A DNA stretch of 64,000 bases from Isoperla grammatica (Eukaryota; Arthropoda; Insecta; Plecoptera; Perlodidae): the NCBI GenBank assembly GCA_945910005.1, contig CAMDTW010000316.1, positions 30,001-94,000 of the forward strand, given 5' to 3'. The notes beneath the pieces were generated by a model, which saw only the letters and a list, made by a program, of their open reading frames with translations, searched no databases and was not told the origin of the DNA. Of the stretch, positions 10,420 through 21,700 are shown in pieces (the stretch's first letter is position 1; each line of letters starts with the position of its first letter). The translations under genes and the position numbers were made by a program.

Positions 10420-11801
10420 GCCGTCTGGTCCTGGCGATTTGTTTTTGGACTTCCAATAAGTGCCATGTACACTTCCTCGTTGGTTATTTGGCGGTTCATC
10501 GTTGTCTTGTCTTCCTCTGTGAGTGTTGCGCTGATAACACTTAGTAAATTGTGTACTGATCCAGGATTTGAGTGATCTATTGTTGATAGAATGTTTTCGT
10601 AGTTTTTGTGGAATGAATCTGTAATTTGTGCTGGAGATGTCTGTGTTCCGTCCGCAGTGGTGAGTGAGGAGATATAATGGCGCCGTCCTCTCTTTGCTTC
10701 TTTGATGAGGTGATACAGGGATGCTCTTTCGTCCGCTACACAGTCTGTCTCTCGCGATCGCACCAATATCCCCGTTGAAAGTTTTTTCTGGTGTTGCAGT
10801 ATCATTGCTTTTGTCCGCCGTATCTGTGTGTTATTTTGATATGTATTACCACCTTGTCTGATAAGATGCTGGAGATTATAATAGTAATACTCTACTGTTC
10901 GTTTGTCTCTACGGGATTTTTCTGCTGCTAACGACATGCATGATGTTTTCAGCCGAGGTTTCACATAATATATCCACCATTGGAGAGTTGTACGGTAATG
11001 TTTTTGTTGATTCTTCCATCTATGAATGCGTGATGTTAACTCTTCCATAATCTTCTCGTCCGTTAAGAGAGAGTTGTTCAGTTTCCATGGATATCTGCCG
11101 ACTGGAGGAGTGGGTGTGTTCAACTGGAGTGTTGTGGAGTAACAGCAATGATCGGAGAAGGAAACCGCGTCTATGCTAGCGGTTCCTATGTGTGACGTCA
11201 TACTTTTAGATACATATATTCTGTCAATCCGACTTGCTGAGTTGTGACATATGTATGTAAAAGCTCGTCTGTTGGTGCTTTTATAAGTCCATGTATCTTC
11301 GAGTTGAAGTCCCTGCGTCAAATCAGCTAGTGCTAGACAGTTATTGAAATTGGGCGTCTGATCTCCCGCGTTTAACACACAGTTAAAGTCACCACCTATG
11401 CAGTAGAGTTTGTTACTTTTTCGAATTAAAGGTATTATGTCTTCGCTGAAAAATTTCTTCCGTTCTTGTTTTGCGTGCGACCCTGATGGGGCATAAATGT
11501 TGACGAACACTACATCCTGGTAAATACCCGAGATCGCTCGCCCGTTTGGGACATATTCGAGATCACGTATTTCTATGGTTTGTCTGTATACTAAGGCTGT
11601 ACCTGTCCCATTTTGATTTAGATTAGTGACAAATTTGTATCCTGTTATGTATGAAAAATCGTCAATATTTACTTCTTGGAGAAATAATACATCTATGGAA
11701 TGTTGGTAAATATAATTTTTTAGAAGATTCTTTTTTAATTCACTATGAATGCGGCAAATATTCAAAGTTGCAATTCTTATAAATTGCTCGTTAGCAGCCA
11801 T
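10416..11801 (-). CDS. LINE ORF2, AP-type endonuclease part
   Basis: The N-terminal half of ORF2 (461 residues) is an apurinic-type endonuclease that nicks the target DNA. Motifs seen: LNIC (13-16), LQEV with catalytic Glu (41-44), IYAPSG (102-107), GGDFN with Asp/Asn (136-140), RIDRIY (191-196) and SDH (216-218). A lysine- and arginine-rich linker follows, then the start of the reverse-transcriptase domain (EVYMALIGS). The frame then shifts near 10445 and stops. The ATG at 11801 is 13 bases after the ORF1 stop, a spacing that suggests coupled re-initiation. All catalytic positions appear intact. Confidence 0.9.
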   Translation of the reverse strand: MAANEQFIRIATLNICRIHSELKKNLLKNYIYQHSIDVLFLQEVNIDDFSYITGYKFVTNLNQNGTGTALVYRQTIEIRDLEYVPNGRAISGIYQDVVFVNIYAPSGSHAKQERKKFFSEDIIPLIRKSNKLYCIGGDFNCVLNAGDQTPNFNNCLALADLTQGLQLEDTWTYKSTNRRAFTYICHNSASRIDRIYVSKSMTSHIGTASIDAVSFSDHCCYSTTLQLNTPTPPVGRYPWKLNNSLLTDEKIMEELTSRIHRWKNQQKHYRTTLQWWIYYVKPRLKTSCMSLAAEKSRRDKRTVEYYYYNLQHLIRQGGNTYQNNTQIRRTKAMILQHQKKLSTGILVRSRETDCVADERASLYHLIKEAKRGRRHYISSLTTADGTQTSPAQITDSFHKNYENILSTIDHSNPGSVHNLLSVISATLTEEDKTTMNRQITNEEVYMALIGSPKTNRQDQTA

Positions 11802-11814
11802 CAGTAGAGTGCGA

Positions 11815-12894
11815 TTACTTGTTATGAGGGTCTGTTTTTGGGTCGGTTGTTCTGTCGTCTGTATTTTTTTTTACAGGCTTGTTTAAGTTTACAAAATGGG
11901 ACTTGCCTATTTGTTTATCTTTATCTCGACTTTTTTGTTGTCTTGTATTTTCATTTGCTATGCGTACTGGTAGAGATCTGAGTGCGTGAGTGTGTCTTGG
12001 TTCGCCGTCTTGTTGTTGCTCTTCACTGTCATCATCCATTTCGTCATCAGTGGTCGGTGGAAATACGTCACTTGTGTAATCATCTTCCATTGGCTGTTGT
12101 TTGTTCTGTTGTGGTATGGTACTTGTCTTTGTTTTGTTGGGGGGTGTGGGAGGAGTTAGTTCCTCTTCTTGTTCACCCCAACTCAGTCTGTGCTTCTGAC
12201 CTCTCTTTTCCACTTCCTTATCAGTGTCGCTGTTAGCTATGTCAGTCATATTGTTTGTCTGCGTCATGCCATGTGCGTTATTAATGTTTTCTGGTTGTTG
12301 TGGTTCCCTGACTGGGAGCAGCGCTCTGTTCTTCGCGCAATCTGCTTTCAGGTGATTCACGTCATTACAAATACGGCAAGTTTGTGGCTGGCCTGGATAT
12401 GTACCGACTACTCTCTGATTGTTTATTATCAAGTATGACGGTATATGTGTTTTTAATGCCATTTTAACTGCACGCACTCTGTTTCGGACCCCGTATATCA
12501 TGTTCCTCCCCCATACTTCATCTCTAATTCCAAAGATTTGTCCATAATCACGCAAGGCATTATTAATTTCGCTGTTCGGTAATTCTAAAGGGTAATTATG
12601 CACTCGTACGATTATATTGCCGTCTTCATTTGTAAGTGTTACGTCATAAGTGGTTCCGTCTTCTGTCTTGTACGTCAGCCTGCCCTCATACTGTTCCATA
12701 GTTTTTTCCACAAGTAATTTACTTATTAGTTTAATGTAGACCATACCTTTCGTCCAATCCAGCTGCAACCCTTCTACTTGGTCTTGTGTAAACTTTAAAA
12801 TGCCTGATATCCACCGATGAATGTCATATGCCGCGGGCAGCGGTTGAACGTTCCTGAAGTTCAGTCCGATGGTATTCTTCCTTATTTGCTGCAT
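11815..12894 (-). CDS. LINE ORF1, RNA-binding gag-like protein
   Basis: 359 residues. In this class ORF1 binds the element RNA and forms the ribonucleoprotein used for retrotransposition. The N-terminal half (about 60-165) reads as an RRM-like fold with V-H-N-Y-P-L-E and a V-R-A-V-K-M strand. It is followed by one zinc knuckle, C-x2-C-x4-H-x4-C (CRICNDVNHLKADC, around residue 172-185). The rest is polar, rich in Q, N, D, E and K, and probably disordered. There is an acidic patch DDEMDDDSEEQ. The ATG at 12894 is the first in frame. It resembles the zinc-knuckle ORF1 proteins of Tx1-like elements. No damage seen. Confidence 0.82.
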   Translation of the reverse strand: MQQIRKNTIGLNFRNVQPLPAAYDIHRWISGILKFTQDQVEGLQLDWTKGMVYIKLISKLLVEKTMEQYEGRLTYKTEDGTTYDVTLTNEDGNIIVRVHNYPLELPNSEINNALRDYGQIFGIRDEVWGRNMIYGVRNRVRAVKMALKTHIPSYLIINNQRVVGTYPGQPQTCRICNDVNHLKADCAKNRALLPVREPQQPENINNAHGMTQTNNMTDIANSDTDKEVEKRGQKHRLSWGEQEEELTPPTPPNKTKTSTIPQQNKQQPMEDDYTSDVFPPTTDDEMDDDSEEQQQDGEPRHTHALRSLPVRIANENTRQQKSRDKDKQIGKSHFVNLNKPVKKNTDDRTTDPKTDPHNK

Positions 12895-13015
12895 TTTACG
12901 AATAGTCTATTATCAAATGTCACTTCACTATATTTGTTATTTCACTTGCTACACTGTGCACTATCACAACGATCACAGTATTGCGTCCGCTCACCTTGCC
13001 TGCCGAGGCAGGAAT

Positions 13016-13429
13016 AAGTGGGTATACATTTTAATGCAGTTCTGAAAAATTTTTAATAGCGCACATTGTGTTATATTTTCACATTATTTTTCCTATGCCA
13101 ATTATAAAAAATGTTTTGTACACTTCGTTAGGCCTATGCTAGTATTTATTATTCTTTACTACAAACATCTATTGACAACATTTTATTATAATAAGTATAG
13201 TGTTTTATTTTTCCTATAACTAATGGACCGTTCACAATCAGTTGTACGATGTAAGACATGTCGTAATGTAATGTTTCAATTCAACTTGTCACATACTTTT
13301 ATTTTTATTATTTAATATGTTGAATTTCCACTTCATTTGATTTTATTTCATTTCTCAATTATTTTTTCTTGTTCTTGATTTTTATTTTATATAGTTAAAT
13401 AGTTTGTTTTGTTTTTGTGGTTATTGTTA
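13016..13429. other. AT-rich sequence upstream of the LINE
   Basis: No coding frame or clear repeat. Part may belong to the plus-strand LINE whose 3' end follows at 13430-13551. Confidence 0.4.
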
Positions 13430-13551
13430 TTTATGATTTCTATATTATTAATTGTTTGCATAGCCTAGTTTTATTTAAGGTCCTCCTTTGTAAATAAGTT
13501 TTTATAACTGAATAGGATAGGCATTAAATAAATAAATAAATAAATAAACGC
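13430..13551 (+). repeat. 3' end of a plus-strand LINE with (AAAT)n tail, copy 1
   Basis: The phrases TTGCATAGCCTAGTT and TATAACTGAATAGGATAG, followed by (AAAT)n (ending near 13549), recur at 39820-39918 in the same order. Two copies with the same 3' end and a simple tail indicate 5'-truncated non-LTR retrotransposon ends. No protein-coding part is present. Confidence 0.7.
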
Positions 13552-13969
13552 GTCGTAACAGGTAAGGTGTAAAGTATAAGGGGTTCAATTCTTACGACGA
13601 GCCAATCATGACAGGGTATCAGGCCTTGTTGTCATCTGTTGTTGTGACAGAATCACACTGCCAAACTTCAGAGCGTATTTTTCGACATGGGTTTGTTGAT
13701 TATTATATAGGCTATCGTTTAAGATAATACTGATCATTCCGCGCCGCGCCTAAAAATGGGCAACGGGAATAATGGGGAAAGTGTCACAAACGAACAGTGG
13801 GTTCAATACAGATACTGCTTCTATTTCCGATTTGACAACACCCTACCTAACCTTTATGATTAGACCGTGAGGGCAGACAGCCAGGTGAGGTCCCCTATAT
13901 TTACGCTTACAAGCGGGTAAGTAAGTTTATTGTGAATGTTGACTATTCAGTTACGCCCTGATAAAAACC
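13552..13969. other. Unassigned sequence
   Basis: No gene, RNA or repeat recognised. Confidence 0.4.
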
Positions 13970-14247
13970 TTATTCAATTACGTCATACAACTGATTGTGC
14001 ACTAAACACATGAGCACCCAAAAATTACAGCTATCACAAAAAAATAAAATAAGAATAGTAAAAAAAAAAAAAATATCTGGACTTAAATCTCTGCACACAG
14101 GACAAATTTTAGATTTTTGAAAGGCAGAAGCACACCTTGCACAAAAGACGTTGTGCCCGCACGGTAAAAATTGCACCCTTCGCCGCCTAGCCACACAAAT
14201 TATGCACACGTCGACCATGTTCACAGATGACAAGTCTTCTTCGGGCG
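13970..14247 (-). CDS. RING-finger (C3HC4) exon
   Basis: Reading the minus strand, a pyrimidine-rich tract ending TTTGCAG at 14248 looks like a splice acceptor. The frame then encodes a RING finger: C-x2-C (CIIC), PCGH, C-x2-C (CARC) and C-x2-C (CPVC). That is the C3HC4 pattern with a basic RRRR segment between the first pairs. RING domains of this spacing are E3 ubiquitin ligase modules and often form the last exon (BIRC, MDM2 and MUL1 type). After CRDLSPD the sequence enters a poly-A/T run (14061-14074) and then a hydrophobic stretch that is probably not protein. Upstream exons were not found, so this may be the terminal exon of a host gene or a gene fragment. Confidence 0.7.
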
Positions 14248-14257
14248 CTGCAAACAA

Positions 14258-14691
14258 GAAAACATGATTATATTTTTTTTATTTATAACTTATAATTACG
14301 TATTAGTGATGGTGATACACAATTAAGAATAAAGATCAAAACTTATTACCATTGACAGTAGGCTGTGATGTTTTCTTATGATTATAATTAAATAGATTTG
14401 GTGTTCACTGATACAAATGTTTTATTTATTGTTTATTATTAATTACAATTAGATATATGATAGATTTTCTGAATCAACTCACTAGTCACTATAGATTTAA
14501 AAGAGAAGTTTGCAAACACACACACACACGTGTTATTAGTTTGACGGTCTGGCGACCACTGACTCCCTCCCTCGCCAGCTGCGTCCTTGGCCCACCACTC
14601 AGGAATGCGGGGGTGAGGGAAGTCTGGATTCTATACTGGATATCACGTCGGCTGTTCAGCAAGGACCCGACTCGAGCGTTTGGGACAACCC
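14258..14691. other. Unassigned sequence, possible intron of the RING gene
   Basis: AT-rich with a short (CA)n run near 14517. No exon with splice sites found. Confidence 0.4.
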
Positions 14692-14694
14692 TTA

Positions 14695-15688
14695 AGCCGG
14701 CTACAGACTATTCGCCATTCGTCGTACGCATTCGTCGAACCTTCAGCAGGTAGCGGTTCGTGGCCAATTCGTGAACGATTCGCGAACCGCTCGGGTGGCC
14801 CTACACACTGTGCGTGTTTCAGTTGGAAGGCAGATGTTACTTCGTGAGTCCGTCGTCCGTCGTCAGCAATGCCCGTTTTGAGATTTCAAGCCCTTTGTTG
14901 TAGGCTGGCGCCGAGGGTGAAACTGGCGCGTGACTAGGTAGTGATTCGTTTACTTTGATAAATACCGCCTCTAGAGCGAACCACCATGATTCGCGAATCG
15001 CGCACGGGTTTCGACGAATGACCCCCTACACACTATTCACGAATTGGCCACGAACCGCTACCTGCTGAAGGTTCGTCGAACGCATTCGTCGAACCTTCAG
15101 CAGGTAGCGGTTCGTGGCCAATTCGTGAATAGTGTGTAGGGGGTCATTCGTCGAAACCCGTGCGCGATTCGCGAATCATGGTGGTTCGCTCTAGGAGCGG
15201 TATTACCTGGTCACGCGCCTAGTTTCACCCTCGACGCCAGCCTACAACAAAGGGCTTGAAATGTCAAAACGGGCATTGCTCATCAAACAAGCCACTTGCA
15301 GTCATGGAGTCCGAGTGGAAGGATGAGCGTATGCTTGCTTTAATTGAAGAAATAAAAGAGTTCCGTTGTTTGTGGGACCCAAAAGATAAAGACAGAAAGA
15401 GTAGAAACAAAAGGAACGATTGTTTGAAAAAGATAAGTGTTAAGTTAGAGTGTACACAGGAGGAGATAAACAAAAAATATTTAAATCTGTTGCAACACTC
15501 GCAACTGCAATATCATCATCACTCTCATCACTCATGATCGACGGACTCACGAAGTAACATCTGCCTTCCAACTGAAACACGCACAGTGTGTAGGGCTACC
15601 CGGGCGGTTCGCGAATCGGCCACGAACCGCTACCTGCTGAAGGTTCGACGAATGCGTACGACGAATGGCGAATAGTCTGTAGCCGGCT
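14695..15688. mobile_element. PIF/Harbinger-type palindromic element, 994 bp
   Basis: The ends AGCCGGCTACAGAC and GTCTGTAGCCGGCT are perfect inverse, and TTA lies directly outside both (14692-14694 and 15689-15691). A TTA/TWA duplication is the signature of PIF/Harbinger transposases. The inverted match is extensive. A second palindrome sits in the middle (about 14985-15190, centre near 15085) and repeats the subterminal GGTAGCGGTTCGTGGCC motif. The only coding part is a MADF/Myb-like frame at 15256-15537; no DDE transposase is present. It is therefore non-autonomous or deleted. Confidence 0.88.
15256..15537 (+). CDS. MADF/Myb-like DNA-binding protein fragment of the Harbinger element
   Basis: 93 residues. 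From MESEW (start option 15304) the chain shows W-x5-M-x2-LI-x2-I, LWDP, a basic K-D-R-K-S-R-N-K-R segment, L-x2-I and a final E-E-I-N-K-K-Y-x-x-L. This is the three-helix MADF/Myb-SANT-like pattern. PIF/Harbinger transposons carry such a protein as a partner of the transposase, so its place inside a TTA-flanked palindrome fits. The end YHHHSHHS looks like read-through into non-coding sequence, and the protein is short for the family. Either the 15256 or the 15304 ATG could be used. Confidence 0.65.
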   Translation: MKCQNGHCSSNKPLAVMESEWKDERMLALIEEIKEFRCLWDPKDKDRKSRNKRNDCLKKISVKLECTQEEINKKYLNLLQHSQLQYHHHSHHS

Positions 15689-15691
15689 TTA

Positions 15692-16784
15692 GGAAAGGTC
15701 TGCGCGGCGAACAATTGACCGCAGTTGGCGAAGGGTTTTGGGTGAAAAAAAGTTTTAGCACAATGCATACTTTCAAATTGAGAACCGTGCTGAACAATGT
15801 TTATTCCGTGAATAATTTCAAAGAGCGACACTTGTAATCACGTTATTTAGATTGTTCTGATCATTTTCGTTTTTTGTGCGAAGTCAGTATCTTAATTTAA
15901 AGAGAACATGATGTTGATGATGTTTTCGGGTTACTTCACTTTTTAGCCAGTGGTGTATTCCTCAAAAGTTCCCGTACCCTTCCCAACATTAAAAACATTA
16001 TATAATAACCCGACACGTTTTTCTCATTACCACTTATTATTATACCACACATATTATACCACACATTATACACATTATATATTATAAAACACGTGTTATC
16101 TATTTAGTTCGCCATTACAATAATTATATTGCGTGAGTTAACTATTCTTTATTAATGAGTATAGGTGACTCTTCCTTAAATTGTGTTTGAAATTGTTCTG
16201 AAGTCGAGCTTGAAAATTTGGATGCGACGATTGAAAGTGGATATTAGCACATGAAAAGAAAGTAAAATTCTAAAGAAGCACCGGCGCTTTGGGAAACTGA
16301 TGCATTGTATACAGGTGGCCAAGATTAAGGAATTGAAAGAGGAGCTGACAAGACAGTCCGCACACAGTTCCTGCCTCGTGCCCGTGCACATTATTGTTTT
16401 CAAATTTCCAGGAAACGAAGGCTAGCACAGTGGCCGGGATCAGTTCCCGCGACACGCTGGGCTCCACACAATTCTGTTCTGTGATTTTGATTTGCCAACT
16501 ACTTACGAAAGCAGATTTGAATGTTTAATAATATTTTATTCAATGAGTTGATAAAAGTTGAGGGGGTAGGGGGTTGACGATCGCCTCATCACCCCCGCCC
16601 CAACCCCCTTCCCCACATGTGCGCTACCGTCTATACAATCACAAGTTATAATTTTCAGTAGCTTCAGGTGACATTATATTATTATATTATGATGTATTAT
16701 GCGATTCATTGTTCATTAAGTCACGGTTTTCGTATACACCAGTATCACATAGATACAGTTTATGTTAAAATAAAAAAAAACGTA
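15692..16784. other. Unassigned sequence
   Basis: Mostly AT-rich. A GC-rich block at 16560-16620 has CCCC/GGGG runs. Short minus-strand frames at 16176-16467 have no recognisable domain. Confidence 0.4.
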
Positions 16785-16785
16785 C

Positions 16786-16862
16786 CCGAACCAAGAATCG
16801 AACCCACGATTCGCTGCAATGGAAGCAGGAATAAACCCACTAGACCAACGAGCTGCACATGA
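16786..16862 (-). tRNA. tRNA-like sequence (pseudo-tRNA or SINE head)
   Basis: On the minus strand an A-box-like TTGGTCTAGTGGGTT is followed by a CTGC-TTCCATT-GCAG anticodon-type hairpin and a perfect B-box GGTTCGATTC. The overall order resembles tRNA-Gly or tRNA-Glu. The T-stem and acceptor stem do not pair well, so a decayed tRNA gene or a SINE head is likelier than a working tRNA. Confidence 0.4.
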
Positions 16863-18798
16863 ATAAGGCTTTTAAACATATTATTATGAAAACCCCTACA
16901 TGTATTTTGGATGTGCCCTACATTACATGTATGTGGACGTGGGTGGATGTGTGTGACTGAAAATTGAGCTACAGCTACAATTAAAAAAGTGGCTATATTG
17001 TCTTAGCGTTGCGCGTTCAATGGTACGCTTTTTATAACATTATGATGACGGAAAGCCGAAAACTATTTTTACAATGTTTTGAATAACTATTTATAGTCAC
17101 CCCCAAGTCCCTTTTCCCTCCAAATGAATACATGGGTATGACAGGTTGTAAATAAGTTCTTTTGAGACGTTCGGAGTCCATCCCGCAGATGGTCGCCAAC
17201 GATAATTGCTTCGGTGAGGGCTGTTGAAAAAGGTCCCATCCACGAGCTTTGTCGTGCGTGGCCTAGCCTGAGGTGCTGAACAGCCGATGTGATACGAATT
17301 TTAGGACCAGGGACCAGGCCTGCGAGGTTAGATACAGGGTGATACTGTACAGTTGGATATGGCTACAGGGTGATACTGTACAAGGCACTGGTAAGTGTCT
17401 TGTGTCTCTCATGTAAGCCTGATCGAAAGAATCCCGAAAAGCACCTAAAAGAAATAAACTTAATTTATGTATAGGTTCATGGGCGTCGCTAGGACGTTTT
17501 TCGAGGGGAGGGGGGGGGGGGGGGGGGGGGGATGGGTGAAATAATACTTTTCACCTGGATGAACGGAGGTCTGGGAGCGGCAGCCCCCAAGTCTGCCCCG
17601 CAAGGTGTTATTGGGGATTTTTAATACCTTTTAAGCGATTTTGGATGTAGTAGATATAAAATATAGTTATAGTTCTATACACCTAATTAAAAATTGATAC
17701 CAGGCCTTTGACATAGACATCATCAAAAAGTAGGAATGATACAGTACAGTGTGAGATGAATACTGTATAACTGGCCATGATTGATATAAGTTGAACCAAA
17801 CACAAGAAATAATAATTATAAGCACGTATGAGACATCGACACAACAACAACATCGGCATCGCTTGAGATATGAATGATAATTGGCCAGACTGGTCGTGAT
17901 GGACTATATATAGGCACAAAAAAATGCATATTGAGATTCAATATAAGAGGAAAAAAAACGTAAGAAATGTGAATGATAAAAGAGTAGGAAGGAAGCAATA
18001 GACAGTGAGCACGTATGTCAAAAGCCTGGTATCTTTTTAGCCAAATTGCCCCCACGGGAGGGGGGGGGGGGATAATGATTTAACACTCTAAATGGGTGTA
18101 CCTTCATTCACGAGCGATTATAGTAAGGTAGTAACGTTAAACTAACTAAAGAAGTACATAATTTGCCTAAATTATTTTATTTTAAAATATATGTTAATTC
18201 GCCACAAAACTAACTCTAGACGTTGTTAGGAATCATAACGTAAGCAAATAAAAGGGAACATGACCTTAAAATGTTAAAATGTATATAGGATTGCACAAAA
18301 TGGTGAAAAACGGGACGTGAAGATAAAACATTAATATAGTTCACTGTGAGAGAAAACACTATTCAACGTGAAAGATATACAGAAACAAATTGAGATAATT
18401 TTAGCATCATCTAAACTCTAAGGACAAAACCTTGACAATTTTAAGTATACCCTCAATGTTCAATTCGTAAGAAAGCTATCAATCACATTCGTTACGCTGC
18501 CAAAATGTATTATTATGGAGCAGTGGCGTAGCTAGAATTTGGAAATTCACGGGCACCAGGTTATTGACCACTCAAAATAGAGTATTCTGGTGGCATAAAG
18601 AAATATAATTTTATGAGGAGGGGTTTACCCGGCAGTTGTTCATTGTTGTGTTAACAATATGTTAAACCATCAATGGGGCCGCATTATTCTCAATTTTGAA
18701 AATGAGCGTTCTGAACTTCGGTAACTGGTATTGTTAGGAACGTACCGTAAATGCGGTACGAAAAACAAACATCAGGAAAACAAGAGCACAATGCATAT
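16863..18798. other. Unassigned sequence with low-complexity runs
   Basis: Contains a long G run near 17500-17530 and another at 18060-18070. At 18530 the phrase CAGTGGCGTAGCTAG resembles hAT termini, but no matching far end was found. No gene recognised. Confidence 0.4.
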
Positions 18799-21700
18799 TA
18801 GACCGGAACACACATAGGGAAACCCTCCCCCCCCCTGCGGAATTTTGGAGACCTATATATTATGATAGAGTGATGAATTTGGAGTAGAATTTGACTTGTT
18901 GGCCGCATGGCCAGTGGTGGGTGTGGCACCCAGGGGTGTCCAAAGGGTGAATTTTGCTGATTTGGTGACCACAAATTATTTTTTTACAGCCAAACCAATA
19001 AACAAATTACAAATGTGATTTCAGATTCGCGTTTAGAATCACAAATTTAGTTATATTCATATTTTTTGAACTCCAATTTTGCCCGGAAATCAAAATTTTG
19101 ATTTTGGGGCCATGTCCCTAAAATGGTCACAAATATCCTTTTTCAAAAAAATCTTCAATAATAAGAGACTGTTGTATATTTTAAGTAAAAATTAGTTTGT
19201 TGGCCACTTCTCAAGTCCTGGGTGTGGCACCCAGGGGTGCCCAGAAGTTGCATTTTTCTGTTGATTTAATTATTACAACATTTTTTTACAGCTAAACTAA
19301 TTCACATATTGCCAATGTGATTTCAGATTCGTGTTTAAAATCACAAAGTTAGTTTTAATCATATTTTTTGAACTCCAATTTTGCCCGGAAATCAAAATTT
19401 TGATTTTGGGGCCATGTCCCTAAAATGGTCAAAAATATTATTTTTCAAAAAAATTTTCAATAATTAGATACTGTTGTATATTTTTAGTAAAAATTAGTTT
19501 GTTGGCCACTTCTCAAGTCCTGGGTGTGGCACCCAGGGGTGCCCAGGAGTTGAATTATTCTGTTGATTTAATTTTTACAATATTTTTTTTACAGCTAAAC
19601 TAATAAACATATTGCCAATATGATTTCAGATTCATATTTAAAATTACAAATTTAGTTTAATCCATATTTGTTGAACTCCCATATTGCCCGGAAATCAAAA
19701 TTTTGATTTTGGGGTTATGTCCCTAAAATGGTCAAATATTACCGTTTTACAAAAAATCTCAAATAAATAGATAGCGAGATATATTTTAAGTAAAAATTAG
19801 TTTGTTGGCCACTTCTCAAGTCCTGGGTGTGGCACTCAGGGGTGCCCAGAAGTTGCATTTTTCTGTTGATTTAATTATTACGATATTTTTTTAGAGCCCC
19901 ACAGATAAATATAACAGAGTTTTGATTCCATATCAGTGTTAAGAATGTCAAATCTAGCTTTATCCGTATTTTTATAGTTTTGAAATGTGCCTGGAAATCA
20001 AAATTTTGATTTTGAGGTAACTGTCTCCATAAGAAAACCAATGGTCAAAATTGCCATAAATCTACAATAAATTGTATACAGTGCAAAAATAAATAATTTG
20101 TTAAATGATCAGTTTGGTTGATAGGTGTCCCCAAAGGGTAAATTTGGATGGTTTTGTTTTTACCATAAACTCCTTTTTTACAGCCAACAAGTTGATTAAT
20201 ATTTGTTAATTTTGACTTCATGTTCGTGTTTAGAATCACATGAGTTTTAATCTACTTTTATTTTAGATACTATTTGCCTCAAAATCAAATTGATTATTTC
20301 AAAATCAAAATTTTAATGTTGCTATAATTTCCTTGAGAACTGGTCAAAAAGTGGAACGTTTTCAAGATCTTCAAAAGTTGGCATAAAGTACACCTAATTT
20401 TTATAAACATTTAAAACGCATTTACATTTCACATTTATATATTTTTATTTATAACATTTAACTTGTCTGTTATGAGCTTTTGGAGGGGGGGTTGTCAAGA
20501 TTTAATTTTGAGGTTATGCCACAATGCGTTTATAACGCTTTCATGAATCCCTACTTGTTACCAGGCGAATGATTGTATGCGTATGCCATTATGATTAGTT
20601 ACTTGGTATAGAGTACTCTCAATTTTCAGTCGGTAGTGACTAGTGGTTTACTCTAGAACTAAGTAACATTGTAGATTTCGTGCTTTATGTTTTCTCATAA
20701 ATTGTAGAACTTTGTTCATGATGGTGTGAAGTGACTGTAACACGTAACATAATGTAAACTACTTTGCTATATCAGAGAGTGCTGGATTTCCGTTCACTTG
20801 TTTTAACTTAACGCAAAAGACAAATATAATATAATTATCTTGAAAGGGATGTATACTTATTTGGTATGTAAGTTTGTGTAACTAAAATATGAAATCAATA
20901 CCCAAATTAATAATTTAAAGTATGCCTGGTGCATTTGAAATCATATTACAAAACGTGTATTGGAGGACAATAAGAAACGAGGCCGAAAGTACGCGAGTTT
21001 CAAAATTGTTTGTAGACTAAAATAAATATTATTATCAACATAGTATGCAATTTGTGTGGAGTATTAAAAAGTGAAATTTATTTTACGTCAATGTTATTAA
21101 GTACTAAGTAGGCGTATTTTCCTTATAGCACAATGGCGAGGATAGTTCAAAACGATTCGATTTGATACCAAGATGTGATGTGAGTGCCTACTTTTTTTAA
21201 TGTAGGCCTACACGCGAAATTAAATGTGTTAGCCATCATGATCGATGCTTAAAAAACTATCGATACAAATCGATTTGGATAGAACAATGTGAACATCTAA
21301 GTGCCCATTTTAATAGTTTAGAATATAAACGAGATAATGAAATGCTTGTTATCTCCATTAATGTATTGGGCACGTACTCATTACCGGGGAAATGCACAAA
21401 ATACTGTTGGTCAGAATCCTATTTTGCATAATACATTGCGATAGAAATGTTGCTTACAATGAAACGCGGACGCCCATAAACATTTCACAGATTTCTGGCG
21501 ACAAGATAAACCCCGTTTTTTGGTCACGTTTACAACGGCCACACACACAAGTAACAAAGTAATCTACAAGTAAAATAAAAAAAAGTATACATGATGCTGC
21601 AACCGAACCAAAATACAAATTTCTATTTATGAAAATCCCAAATCAAGATTTGGTAGAGTATCTCAGTCGGTTTGAGTATGCAAGAAAGTTATCGTAGACA

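Larger units (their letters stand above)
6658..13015 (-). mobile_element. L1/Tx1-type LINE, nearly full length, interrupted
   Basis: A two-ORF non-LTR retrotransposon. Reading on the minus strand: about 120 bp of leader, ORF1 (12894-11815), a 13-base gap, then ORF2 with endonuclease (11801-10416), reverse transcriptase (to 8768) and a C-terminal domain that resumes at 7043. A short 3' UTR runs into an (ATT)n tail at 6656. FB2 splits it at 7044-8767. Apart from that insertion and one frameshift near 10445, the reading frames are long and open, so the copy is fairly young. The clade is inferred from the AP-type endonuclease, the QAFDRVSH reverse-transcriptase motif and the ORF1 form. The 5' boundary near 13015 is approximate. 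Confidence 0.8.
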
